Assembly: GCA_902702965.1 (NCBI GenBank)
Contig: CACRXP010000175.1
Span: 1,007,816-1,071,815 of the forward strand
DNA: 64,000 nucleotides
From: Spirometra erinaceieuropaei
Lineage: Eukaryota > Platyhelminthes > Cestoda > Diphyllobothriidea > Diphyllobothriidae
Direction: 5' to 3'
The position numbers were made by a program, and so were the translations under genes. Shown here piece after piece: positions 1-11,560 of this stretch (within the stretch, counting starts at the first letter, position 1; every line of letters begins with the position of its first letter). The notes below the pieces were generated by a model, which saw nothing but the letters and a program-made list of their open reading frames with translations, was not told where the DNA came from and ran no database searches.

Positions 1-2675
1 GAGGCGTATGCCGGCAGCATAAATAAACATAGCTGAAAAGCGTAAATTTTTGTTATGTCATGCATAAACCACTAAATCAAAATGTTATCGTCGTTTTGTC
101 GCATCTTACCCACGCGGAAAATGTTACACCACACTAATACTATTGCGTAAGTTCAGAGCAGTACCCCTAGCGTTACCTTTGTATACCTGTTTCGTGTTTC
201 TAGGCTGTTTTGTCTTTCGCGCTCCCGAACAGTGGATTCAAACTGTGCAAAGAGCAAGCAAAAGATTTTGTCAAAAGTAAAGAGGACACACCTTCTCGAA
301 ATAGATACTATAAGGTCTTCTTTGAACCCGAGACACATTTACACCTGGGTTTCACGTGTCATTTAACGAAAATATTGAATCAGCTTTCCGAAAACGTTAT
401 AAACGGAAGATTGTAGTGATCTTCGCTGGTGGGGAAATTCGGCGAACGGTGCACATTATCACACTTAAATCAACTGCCGACCATTGCGAGGAATTCTATA
501 TTCGGAACGGAAATACCTGGCCTTCTGGCTTCGAATGACTGACAATGCCTTGTATCATTTCTTGGATATAGGACGTAGGCAAATTTCTGACTGGTGTTGA
601 CTGACTTCTCAGCATTCTAAAATTTATCAGGCGATGGAGCAATACCTTCCTCTCATTAAAAGTTACTAAATGCCCAAAATGAAATCGTATTTGTCTTATC
701 ATCACCAGATATTTAACTGTAAGCTGTAGACATATACTGTTAAATTGCGTACTTCAACGCCAAGCAACTGAAGTGAGCACAATCCGCTCCCAACTTGCTA
801 TATGTCAGGGTACCTTTTAGCCAATAGAACATTGGTTAATCGCCTAATATAATACGAGTTTTGACAGCGTATTTGCTTTTCATGGTTAGCTCCCCTTCAC
901 TGCCCAGTTTTACGAACGCTTAGTTCTGAAGAATTTTTATTCGAAAGAATCAGTGATTCTACGTCCATGATTTAGTGGAAAAAGGACATAGGAGATTCGG
1001 TATCAGAGGGAACTATACAATCCGCCTTTGTGACACACTTCATCTACTGTACACGCACAACTTTATCCCGACCGAATTTTTAACAAGTGGCCTTTCGCTT
1101 CGAACGTCCTAGTCTTAGCTAATGAACCTTGTTGGAATTTCGCGCAAGCGACCTTTTATGGTAAGTTACTTTACTGATGAATATACTGACTTATATTTCT
1201 GCAAAATAGGTTAAATGCTATGCAGATCAAAGTGCATCGCCACTGAGGCCTATAAGTAGGTCATTTGTTACGAACTTTCAATTGAGAGCTGCAGATGCTA
1301 AAAAGAATCCAGTATCCCGGCATACAGTCTTGTACAAGACGGCTGTTTTGTAAGCAACTATGCGCGTTATGTAAATGACCATGCGGAGAAAGGCCTCGAA
1401 AGTGCAGCCAGTAGATTTCAAGTTAAATACTTCTTATGGAGAAAAAGGCGCTTCATAATAGATCTCTCCGTAACGCAGAAGTCATCAAATGAACGATTCA
1501 CACCAGTAAACGCTTAGTTTGAGCGCGTGAGTGACATTTTCCTACAAAATTAAATTTTTCGTCAACTTTACACCTGTTTCTGAATATAAACCTGTGAGAT
1601 ATACGGGCAGAGGGACAGTAAAGCTGCTAAGGGGTTTCTTCCTTTGAATGTAAATAAACTTCTCATATCGGATGGAATCAGTCGGTTTTGTCGTGGTGCA
1701 CAATTTCGGAAGTAATTTAGGATGATTTTCCTTGTATACTGCCAGGTGGGTCATTAAGTTTGTCCTGGGTTACTTAGGTTACGTTATATTACAATTTCGC
1801 ACGCAGATTTGCCTACCAATGTGCAAAAGATGAGCACCTCTGTAGCCATAGGACTGGGGACTTTGCGAAGCGCCTATTAATTTCGCCAGATTGCCCCAAA
1901 TTGCCTCACGTTTGTGGGCCAGCATGTACAACATAATTTTCCAAAAAAAACTAAAAGGATCATGAGGACACCAGACGTATCCCAATATTAACTGGAAAAA
2001 TTCCGTTAATATACCAATAGGCAAGGTGGTTTGTGCGGAATCAGAGGTATTTATGAGGAAAGACTGATATTTACCAGAAAAGAGCATATGGTTATAGGTT
2101 TAAACAAATGCATAGCAATTCCATCGACATGATATGAACTTCAAACGTAATCGAATTCTATTATGAGTACTAACGTTAATAAAAAAAAGTGGACAAACGC
2201 AGATACTGGGGATGCTCGTTAGGATTTGTCGCTATGAAATCTTTCCTTCTAAATGAAGGAAAATTTCCCCTTAGCAGGTTTGAGTCTGGATTTGGCCTGT
2301 TTTAAGTCAATCCCGGACTAAATTTGAGGAATTACCATAAATTAAGACTAATTTAAAAGGATTAACCTACAAAAATGACTTTAATTTCGAATTTAAGCAC
2401 CAAAAGGCGGGAGACGCGACTTCATATCATGGGCCGGATTACTTGCACTAGTACACTCGTAAAATTTAGATGTTCCACTGGATGCTCAAGTCCATTCGCA
2501 TTATTAGATTCGCATCCGGTGGACAAGTGACGAAAGCTATCTTGATGTAAGTGTAATAAAAACTCCTTTTGGCTAAATTCCCACTAATTATTCACGTGCT
2601 CATTTGTTGTAATCTTCCAGTATTTGTTGATCAGACCCTGACCTTGACTTTACTAAAACTTTTGAAAAAGCGGAA
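1..2675. other. AT-rich sequence without recognised content
   Basis: I see no coding domain, repeat family or RNA gene here. Open frames are short (about 100 codons at most) and none resembles a known family. The last few hundred bases should contain the promoter and 5' UTR of the TMEM45-like gene that starts at 2676, but no TATA box or other element stands out. Confidence 0.5.
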
Positions 2676-3067
2676 ATGGGGACGTTTGCGGGCCACGCGC
2701 TGCCTGGGAGTTTTTTTCTTCTGTTTGGAATATGGTCTCTGGTGTTTCAGCTTAAAAAATATTACCGCCGAAAGCGCTTCGAACTTGGGTTCACTTCAGT
2801 GCCGGTAGATGTTTATCGCAATCAAATGACCACTCCCTGTCCGTGTCCCGGATCAGAAGGTTGTTGCAGCTCAAGGAAAATGCCTATCGACTCAATACTT
2901 AAGGCGACCTGCTGCGCCATCGGGATTATCGGCGAGGTTTACACTGGGTTTAATGGCGGGAAGTTCGTCTACATTGGAAACGCTCAGCATTCGACGATGT
3001 TTTCCATGTTCCTTTTGGCCGGTGTCTTTGAAATCTTAAATTTTTACCGTATTCTGCGCCTTCCACC
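2676..3067 (+). CDS. TMEM45-like exon 1
   Basis: Encodes residues 1-130 plus two bases of codon 131. It holds the first three hydrophobic segments and the QHSTM motif. The donor is GTAAGT at 3068. A Cys-rich loop (TTPCPCPGSEGCCSS, residues 52-66) sits between the first and second segments; I do not recall it from vertebrate members, so it may be lineage-specific. Confidence 0.92.
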
Positions 3068-6000
3068 GTAAGTTCGACATGCGTTATATGAGGTGCGAGA
3101 ACAATACTGGCCAAGTAATCTATTTGGAAATTGTCCGGCAATTAATCGAATTAATTCTTGCAGTTGTGTGTTTTCCTTTGGACGCCTGTAATGGTTGTAG
3201 ATGCATATATGCATCTATATATGCGAAAAATGAATATGAAGTCAGTATGCATTGCGCAAGTAGGTGACGTCAAGTAAAAGGACAAAATTTTTTAAGACTT
3301 TCAAAGATTCATGGAACTCGACGTTTAGTACCTTGTGACACAGTCTCCAATATGCTGTAGTGATTTTAAGCCTGTATCTCGGCAATTCTAAAATTTGTTA
3401 CGGAGCTACAAATTAAACCGTTTTTTGCCGCATGTCTTTTGCACGTTCTTAATGCCCATTCTGTCGGAAAATCCTTTTAAACTGAATGGCGAGGAAGCGA
3501 ATGCCTATTTAGTCGCATCCTACCATCTTCTGCATGCGGTTAAAATATGAAGACTTATATTGAAATGGTCGTTCTTCCCTTCCAGATCCTCGGACTATCT
3601 TTTTAACTTTCTTGCAATTACGACCGAGGGTATACTCTTTGTCTTTCATCTGCATGGTCGAACGCCTGCCGACATTTACGTCCACACAATTTTGATTTAC
3701 GCCGTTCTCATTCTTATTGCTGTGGCCACATATGAAGCGGTGAATCTGCGATCTCACATTGCTGGCCTTCTTCGCTCTATCCTTATCATTCTTCAGGGGA
3801 CGTGGTTCTGGCATGTAAGCCTCTGCTTTTTTGAATTTTCCACGTGTTGCGATGACACATTTGAATATGCTTTGCTACTTACTCATGTCTGGCTTCTTCT
3901 CATTGGTCGGTAACAGTCCTCGGTTGGTAATTAAAAGTGACTTGTACGACGCACCGAAGTGTACTGGAACCGCTCGTGTTCTGGTTTGCAATGAGAACTG
4001 GTTGTTGAGCGTTTTTAACTTTTAAGGTCCCCTATCTAAATGGACTGACTCCCTAAACCCCCGATAACTGTAACTTTTGACGCAAAACTCTTTTCAGTAC
4101 TTTGCAGTTGACTTCTTTGAAAGTTGAGATTATTTTTACTTGGGATGTCTGCCCTTCTAGTCGATAAATTGGGGTTGAAGTCAGTTAAAAGTGTAATGGA
4201 AGGAAGATACAAAAAACAGGTTTGCATATGCAGGATTTCGAAGTGCGCGAGGTAAGTCAGTAGAATACCTATTATGCAGGGAATGCGGGACATTTAATGC
4301 CAGTATTGTAAACGAGCAGTCTACTAATCGCTTTTATTTTCTCACTTCAAAAGGCCGATGAGTTTACAAACACAAGGTGATGTGGCGTACGTAGACACAG
4401 GATTCCTCGTGGTTCAAACTGGAGTGGTTTTTGCAGAACGTTTAGACAGAAACTAAACTATGTTGTAGTTTATTTCAGAAATATTTAATGACAAGCACCT
4501 AAACATATTCGAAATATTGCACCCCTCAAAGGTTACTTTGGAACTTACTTTCCGGTTACTTTTGGCACAGACACTTAAAATACTTTTTAATAAAGTGTCC
4601 TGGGTAACAACTGTTAGTCAGAATGGTTTTGAAACAGTCAAAATCCGTGTCCAGGCTTTTATTAGCCGCAACAGTCCTTGCTACTTTAAACGAGGCTCTG
4701 TTTAATTACTGACCTTTTTATTTATTCACCAAGAGGACTAATCTTTTGATAATACACCTTATGCATTAATTAGGTTGTATAGTCTTGTCCCTTTCCGATT
4801 CGATGTTTTATATTCCATACAATTAAGTGGGCAGAAGGGGTCTTGGGGGCTTGATGTACAACGCTGGCCGGAAGTTCCACATCCATTAGGAGACTGGGAC
4901 AGCAATTTCTGCCCAAATATTCGTCGTTAGTCAGCCCTAATCAAATCAGGTGAGCGTGATTTCAACAAAGTTACTATTTGTGATCACCAATCTCAGGAAA
5001 AAAGACCCGTGGCTAAGTGGTAGAGCGTTGACCATAAAAACACCTGCTGGAGGCTCAGGTGCTGCCAACTTGTGTCCGCCCATTTATACTCGGATAAACA
5101 CCCCATCTACAGCAACAGAGGATTTCAGGTGGCAAGACAATGATAAACTAAGAATCGATAAAATACTTATGACCCTTCCGCCTGACCCCGTACGTAGACC
5201 ATCTGCGATCTGTACGAGCGCATGTTTGTATTTTTGGTCCCATCTAATAGTCAGTGCTATAATTGGCTGAATGAAGGCAGAATAGGCCGAAATAGTATCT
5301 TTCAAACCTGCCTTTATTTGCTGCTGTTGCACGGTCGTTACCGATCATCAATACATCATAGGTCTTACGAAGTGAGGTATATAAACAGCTGGCGACCGAC
5401 ACTGAGTGTCACATGCTTAGTCGGCACATATATATATATGCGTGAACTGCAAGGCAGACATACCAAGGCAGGCTGGAATGGCCATTTCTGGCTTATTAGC
5501 CGTCGTCAGCCAGTCATACCCAAGCTCGAAGTGTGGAACACCCGAGCCTTGAACTCGCGACCTGTGTGTTAGAAGTCCACGCCTCTAATCACTGAGCCAC
5601 GAGTCCGTTGCCCTGTCGGTTTTCGATCGGGAACATACAATGGTAGGGGGCGCTCACCGATCGTTCTTACGGAACTCACTCGTTCCGTTGTGTCTTAAGG
5701 GCTCTCTCTCGAGCCCAACCAGCAGCCGCACAGCGGCGCATGATATATAGGCAGAATGACATTACCGACAAAGACAAGGGAGACTGGAAGGGCCACTTCT
5801 GGCTTATTAGCCGTCGTCAGCCAGCCATACCCAAGCCCGAAGTGTGGAACACCCGAGCCTCGAACTCGCGACCTGTTGGTATAGAAGTCCACGCCTCTAC
5901 CCACCGGGCCACGAGCCCGTTGCCCTGTCGGTTTTCGATCGGGAATATACAGTGGTAGGGGGCGCTCACCGATCGTTCATGCGCCGCTGTGCGGCTGCTG

Positions 6001-8330
6001 GTTGGGCTCGAGAGAGAGCCCTTAAGGCACAACGGAATGTGTGAGTTCCGTATGAACGATCGGTGAGGGCCCCCTATCATTGTATATTCCCGATCGAAAA
6101 CCGACAGGGCAACGGGCTCGTGGCCCGGTGGGTAGAGGCGCAGACTTCTAAACCAACAGGTCGCGAGTTCGAGGCTGGGGTGTTCCACAGTTCGAGCTTG
6201 GGTATGGCTGGCTGACGACGGCCAATAAGCCAGAAATGGCCATTCCAGTCTCCCTTGTCTTTGTCGGTAATGTCATTCTGCCTATACATATACAAAAATA
6301 TCTGGGGAACGACGACATAATCTTTGGGGTAGATTAATGCAGCCCTGTTTCGGGCTTATTTTGCTTTCCTTCAGCCAGTCATAACACCGACCAACAGCTG
6401 GGACCAGATACGCAAACCTGCTCACAGACACACCTGAGGCAATCGGTTCACCAGATGGGTCCTAAGCACTTCCTCGAACTGAAGTTCATCTGTGCTTCGC
6501 CACCTGCCATCCTCTGTCTCTGCAGATCGGGTAGTTACTTACTCAGGAATGTGCGCACACCGAGGCTTTTCTGCTTCGCAAAACAAATAGATCGGTGTGC
6601 GCCCATTCCTGAGTGAATATTTAGATATGTACGCGAACTTTAAGGCAGGCATACCAAAAATATAATCAAAAGACAAAGACTACTTTTTGGAAAAAGTTAG
6701 AAACCTTGTTTGGCAGCTTTTTGATGCTGGTTCCCCACGTCCCTGTCAGACGTGGAGAACCAATCAATGCATAGTGACAGGCACGACGGTTGTCTTCCAG
6801 CGTGAACATCGATCACCTGCCGTTGTAAGTGGGTTTTAAATGTTAACCGTTTTTAACCCATTAACTCAACGTCTAACTACGACCTGGAGAACAATTTTCG
6901 AAAATTTACCCTATAAAGTTTCCCACTTTTCCCAAAGAACGCATTTGCCTTCAAAATATATGTACACATCCATAAATGCATAGAAGCACACCGGTCCGCT
7001 AACTTTCCGAAACAAAGAAGCTTCTTCTCTTTTGAAAAAATGCATGTATATATACACGCGAGAAAGAAAGAAGAAGAAGGAGACTGATCGAGCGCCCGAA
7101 CCAGGTGTTTATTTGTCTGAATTTTCGAACTTGTGAGGCAGTCAGCTGCCAGAGAAAGAGCAGCAACAGAATATGCCTACGTTTTCGCTCCCAAAATGCC
7201 CCATCGGGAACACCACCGATGATATCTCATGTTTTGCCATGCATAAAGAACGTTTCAGGGGCGACCAAATGCATTGCTGCGGTACCCACTGTCCCATAGC
7301 TAACGTATGCAGTAACTTCGTGGAAACTGAAACCGATCAGCTTAGGCGTGGTGTATCGTATTTCGTGCCTGACTTGTTCTTGTACTTACACAGGCCAGAA
7401 TGAACTCATGTCCAGACTACGCATACACGAAAATAAGCCGGCTGTATGAGGGGGCGAAGAATTGTCGCAAGAGACCGTCAGGCCTTCGAAACCAGTCATA
7501 AGTTAAACTGCACGGCCAACATGGTAATCGTACTTGTCGAAAACAAGGCAAAACGAAAATTGGTTGAAGCCTGGACCTTGAATTAGGAGTAAGTCAATCG
7601 ATGTATCGATTCGGCATCGCCATACAGAGCCCTGCGCAGTCACCTGCACCCTCTGCGTCACTGATTGTTAGTCGAAGAACATCCGCCATAATTGTCGCCT
7701 ATTCTATTGCTGCTTGTTGCTCTGACGATGTACTCGTTTACGACATCGGAAGCTCACACACATTAAGTGGATGGTCCCATCTTTTAATCAGTCTTGTTCT
7801 TCCTTACTCCTAAAGACATCTGAAACTCGACTATTTGTGATCTACACGCGTCTATGTACGTATACTGTATATACGAGACTGCGGTGCGGAGGGAGGGATA
7901 CAGAGGGATGGTTCCTGTGAAGAAGGGTCAGACACCTCCTACCCCTCCGTAGTGGTGATACTTCTCACCGAACTAATTGCCATCCCTGACGTTAGCGGAT
8001 CGTAAGATGCTTTCCATGTTTCAGGTCGGAGCCATTCTCTATCCACCTGTTTCCTGGCTCCCAGTGTGGGATGAGCTCGCCGTGGAGAGTATTCCGCGTG
8101 CGGCCAACCTCTTCTGCCAGCATGTCCTCCTGGTTTTCGCGTGTGTCCTCCTCACGGCCACAGTGATGGGCTACGGTCTGCGAAACCCGCCCGCCAATGT
8201 TTCGGGACTAAATGGGGGAAAATCCGACGCCCGCACAGGCAGTGATCAACAACGCCTCCTCGACAGTGAGGATGTCAGCGACGAGGAGACCGAGTTGCTG
8301 GAGATGCGAGCCTGGAAACCGTTGCAGTGA
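2676..8330 (+). CDS. TMEM45 (DUF716) family multi-pass membrane protein, three coding exons
   Basis: Spliced gene: 2676-3067, 3586-3814 and 8025-8330, giving 308 residues. The N-terminus (G-H-A-L-P-G at residues 6-11), QHSTM at 104-108, the HLHGR segment at 152-156 and LQGTWFWH at 200-207 are hallmarks of the TMEM45A/TMEM45B family. About seven hydrophobic segments are visible, near residues 8-26, 74-92, 107-125, 135-152, 161-184, 192-214 and 242-262. The tail is cytosolic-looking and acidic (DSEDVSDEETELLEM). Family members are integral membrane proteins, often of endomembranes, with poorly known biochemistry; no activity can be assigned from sequence. Introns are 518 bp (GTAAGT...CAG) and 4210 bp (GTAAGC...CAG), and phases agree at both joins. 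The start has purine at -3 and G at +4 and matches the family N-terminus. Vertebrate members are about 275 residues; the extra length lies in the loop near residues 36-70 and the C-tail. Confidence 0.93.
3586..3814 (+). CDS. TMEM45-like exon 2
   Basis: One base completes codon 131, then 76 codons follow to residue 207. It carries the HLHGR and LQGTWFWH family motifs. The acceptor is a pyrimidine-rich tract ending TTCCAG at 3580-3585; the donor is GTAAGC at 3815. Open reading continues past the donor for about 100 bases, but with loss of family similarity. Confidence 0.92.
5460..5740 (-). repeat. tRNA-derived SINE, minus-strand copy 1
   Basis: On the minus strand the unit has a tRNA-like head (A-box-like part around GGCTCAGTGATTAGAGGCG, B-box-like part GGTCGCGAGTTCAAGG). 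Then come the body with TGACGACGGC and AATAAGCCAG and a GC-rich hairpin end (CGCCGCTGTGCGGCTG). It joins head-to-tail with the next copy. The same family recurs at 5741-6292, 20425-20757 and 40611-41137. Confidence 0.8.
5741..5979 (-). repeat. tRNA-derived SINE, minus-strand copy 2
   Basis: Second tandem copy in the same orientation as the one before it, very similar in sequence. It ends in the GGGGGCGCTCACCGATCG segment that forms the junction with the following inverted copy. Confidence 0.8.
5980..6292 (+). repeat. tRNA-derived SINE, plus-strand inverted copy
   Basis: Head-to-head with the preceding minus copy, so 5700-6290 forms a long near-palindrome. A-box-like TGGCCCGGTGGGTAGAGG and B-box-like GGTCGCGAGTTCGAGG are clear, about 30 bp apart, as expected for a polymerase III internal promoter. 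Confidence 0.8.
6540..6617. repeat. short hairpin (inverted repeat)
   Basis: CTCAGGAATGTGCGCACACCG and its near-perfect reverse complement (CGGTGTGCGCCCATTCCTGAG) lie about 35 bases apart. Arms are about 21 bp with one mismatch. It could be a tiny MITE or a transcribed hairpin; no flanking direct repeat is obvious. Confidence 0.6.
8025..8330 (+). CDS. TMEM45-like exon 3 with stop codon
   Basis: In-phase continuation (residues 208-308) after acceptor TTTCAG ending at 8024. It begins VGAILYPP, matching the position after the family WFWQ motif where vertebrate members read a similar hydrophobic-PP sequence. The last transmembrane segment and an acidic C-terminal tail follow. The stop is TGA at 8328-8330. 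Confidence 0.9.
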   Translation, partial: VGAILYPPVSWLPVWDELAVESIPRAANLFCQHVLLVFACVLLTATVMGYGLRNPPANVSGLNGGKSDARTGSDQQRLLDSEDVSDEETELLEMRAWKPLQ

Positions 8331-8473
8331 TTCTCAATACCCCCGCCCCTTCCTGCAGGCCATTCTCTGCGGAGATAATTCTTTCCTCCCCTTTCTGCAT
8401 TCTATGCACATTCCTGCTGCCTCTAATTCGCCCACCCCACACACACACATTTCCCTGTCCTGTTATCACATCA

Positions 8474-8479
8474 AATAAA
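8474..8479 (+). promoter_or_regulatory. poly(A) signal of the TMEM45-like gene
   Basis: AATAAA lies 144 bases after the stop codon, with a T-run and a GT-rich stretch (GTGTGTTGG near 8509) within 40 bases downstream. This is the usual spacing for 3' end formation. Confidence 0.7.
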
Positions 8480-10899
8480 CGCGCCTTTTTGAGCTTGCGC
8501 CAGCTCAAGTGTGTTGGCCGATCGGTCACAGATGCATATCAACCAGCAGGTTGACATTTTCGTTTAACTGTCCATTTCATGCCATTATCTTGACAGTTTT
8601 TGGACTGACAGTAGATTACGTTTGGTAATTAATCAAACTGTCCAGGACCTGTAAGTGTGTTTGTGCGTTAACTTGACTGCCTGTCAGTTTCAGATTGCGC
8701 TACATGTCTGTCTGCCTTTCTGGCATTGAACGTTAAATGCAGAGCTGACTCCTTACTCAGTTCGCTCACAAATCTTGATCTTTCAAGATGCCAACCCTCT
8801 GATGGGCTGCTCTAACTAGGTGAGACCCGACTGCCAGACGAGACTTGCTTCGCAGCCTTTAGAGGTGGGCAAGTCGCTCGCCATAGGGGTGGGGGTGTAG
8901 GACGATCGTTCTGAAGTCCGAAGATGGTGAAACAGAGGTTAAAACCGCAGCTTCTCGTTGGTCACTTTGCCGGCCGAGCACGAGGACTATCGCTCACATT
9001 ATGTCGCTCAGATTAGGATTGGTCCGTCTTGCTTGGCAAAGATAAGCAGATGATGACTGCTCACCCGGCCGAGGTGCGTATGGTTCACGGTTCATCCAGT
9101 GCCAAATCACGGGATGGTTAGTTGGGCCTCTCTCGGCCACACAGCGTCTCTGACAGGGGGTTTATTGTCTCCTCTTGTTTGTCATCAGCAGTCTTCTGAT
9201 TGGTAGGTAGATATTTGCTGACTCCGAGGTTTTGTGGTTCCGAAAGTTCCTCAGGTTATCCTAAAAGTGCTGATGGAGGGTTCATTCCTTGTGATCTCGT
9301 TCTAGAAGCTCGTGTCTTCTTCACATCCAGCATTTAGAAACAACGTCTTAGCTTTAGTTCGCAGTCGCATTGTCTCTAATGCCGATACTGTGGGTTTGTT
9401 AAATTGCAGCTTATTTCAAACGGGGTCATCTCGGTCGGCCGAAAAGACGATCATTGACTAGGTCTCGTACCGCCGACCATTACCGAAAGCATTGACTAGC
9501 CTGGGCAGCGTGTGTCGTCGTCTGCGAATCCAAGTAGGACGTCCATACTCCGGCTGGTGTTCAAGCATTCTTGTCCATTGATTTTGTCTGCTTTTGCGAC
9601 GCACTTTCCCGAACATCAAGTACACAGTGGCTTTTGACAATGGAGTACCTAAGGGATTAACTTTTTCGGTACAGTGGGGCATCTAGATGGGTTTGTGAAG
9701 ATCGTAAATATGTCTTGCGCCGGCCTCTGATAAGTCTTTGCGTAGTGGAGACTTCGCCATGAGGCGGGCTAGTCGACTTCCTCAACTTTCCCTCTTAGAC
9801 AAGTCCTCTCCAATAGTGCCTAACAATGTGTGATTCCTTTGATTGTCTCCTCTGCTGGGATGCAGCAACACGCGTCCACCGGCCTGCAAAACTCTCCAAG
9901 GCAACGTCGTCTGTGTTAAGCCTTGTGGATTAACCCCGTAAAAAACGTCCGCTTGGACACGTGAAAATGGACCGCCGTATTGCCATTAACTTTCCCCTTA
10001 ATTCCGGGAGATTTTAGTCGGAGTCGGGTAGGTTAGGAATGGGTTTGGACCTAAGTTTGTGTGAGTTATGGTTGGAGTTAGGGTATGGAAATAGGGGACC
10101 CTTGGAATTCAGCCCCCCGGGCACTCATAATACCCGGCGAGAGTCTATGTTCCGTTGCACCCTGCACGGGTCAGCAAAAGTAACTCGTGACTCTTCTTCC
10201 CATCGTGATTTTTTGAAATAGCCAGGTCCACAATTGTCCGATTTTCTCTCCCAATGGCCTCGTTTTGTGTACTTTGCTCGAGAGCTGAATACGGACGTCT
10301 GCCCGAAAACCGACTCGGAAAGTAATTTGACAGCAGCACATTTGATTTGATGAATGTCAGTTTGGAGGACTGTGGTGTCCTGCGATAGCGTTGTGTTCAG
10401 AAGTCTGATCAGATAATAATTTGCGAACATTCTAGTAAGCAAGAAATCCAATCACTTCAGCCCTTTGACAGTACCTTCGCAAGGCTGGCGAGTGCAGTTT
10501 AAAAGTCTGTTTTGTTCTGAATATGTTTTCTGCACAAATGGAAGATTATTATTGGAAGTAACCTGCACAAAAATCGAGGCCTATGCCTTGAAACCAGGGT
10601 CCCCAGGCACTTCTGTGCTTTGTCGTTCCCGAAAGCGCCCCGTTAGCTGCTGCCATATGTTAGCCGCGCAAATGCGTAGCCAGTCCTTCTGTTAAAAGTG
10701 ATTAGCAACATTATTGGAGGTGATCTGAAGAAGCGTTGGGGTCTGTGACTAGTCACATGAAATGTTAATCGAAACACCGATGTGCATTTCAAACTGTGAA
10801 GGCTTGCCTAAGCGGTTTTGTAAGATTCTCAATCGCACAGCATTATCCCAAGTTAGTTCGGTCTGACCAGAATGCAAGTCGTTGAATGTGCTTCTTTCT

Positions 10900-11560
10900 G
10901 ACAGCCTTCGAAATCCGCATTCGGTAAAAATGACTACTTGATTAGCATGCATTTTTTCTAATCGATTCCTGTCTACTTTCCGTTTTATCTTTTATGGAAA
11001 AATGCACTATTACACATTTTCTTGTATTAATTTGATAGAAAATGTGTCTTCTTATAATCTTATGCTTGAAAAACTTACTCCTTTCTACCTTAAAAAGTTT
11101 GTACGTTGTTCATTCAAATAACTTCGTATCTGTCCTCTTGCTTACGTTCTTTTAGAAGTATGCAAGATAATACACATCAATTTTAAAATTTTGTGGGCGT
11201 TATATAGTATGTTCTTGATGTCATCAGGATGTGTATAAATTTCCTCACACGGAGAGGATACAAATTTTCAATTATAAACCCTTAAAGCCAACGCAACAAC
11301 TCATCAGTCTCAGAATTCTCGGGAACTCTAAAAATTTTTAAAACCTGAATATAGCCTTTCTACGAGTATATTATTTTAAAAGGGCGTGAGTCGCCACCAA
11401 ATGAGTATAGAAAAGGAGATTCTTGTGCATGATTTCTTCAAAATATGTTTCAGTTTGTAATTTCATCGAAAATCAATGGAAAAAACGCATGTAATCTGAG
11501 CATCTACTTCTTACCGATTGTGGATATCGCAAGCAGTCGGAAGTAAGTACGCTCAAAAAG
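10900..11560. mobile_element. decayed partial copy of the foldback MITE
   Basis: The left part, with the phrase AAAAATGACTACTTGATTAGCATGCA, aligns to the internal left arm of the complete elements at 17056, 22944 and 59465. The remainder is strongly diverged and the ends are not identifiable. Confidence 0.45.

Larger units (their letters stand above)
3815..8024 (+). other. TMEM45-like intron 2, repeat-bearing
   Basis: A 4.2-kb intron. It contains the SINE cluster at 5460-6292 and the hairpin at 6540-6617. A weak tRNA-like A-box segment lies near 5008-5030. The rest shows no recognisable content. Confidence 0.8.

Noticed and set aside
5008..5075. tRNA gene near GGCTAAGTGGTAGAGCG
   Set aside because: Only a D-arm-like segment; no matching T arm or acceptor stem.
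10030..10100. Second interstitial telomeric repeat
   Set aside because: Only a few TTAGGG-like hexamers in G/T-rich sequence; too short and irregular to call.
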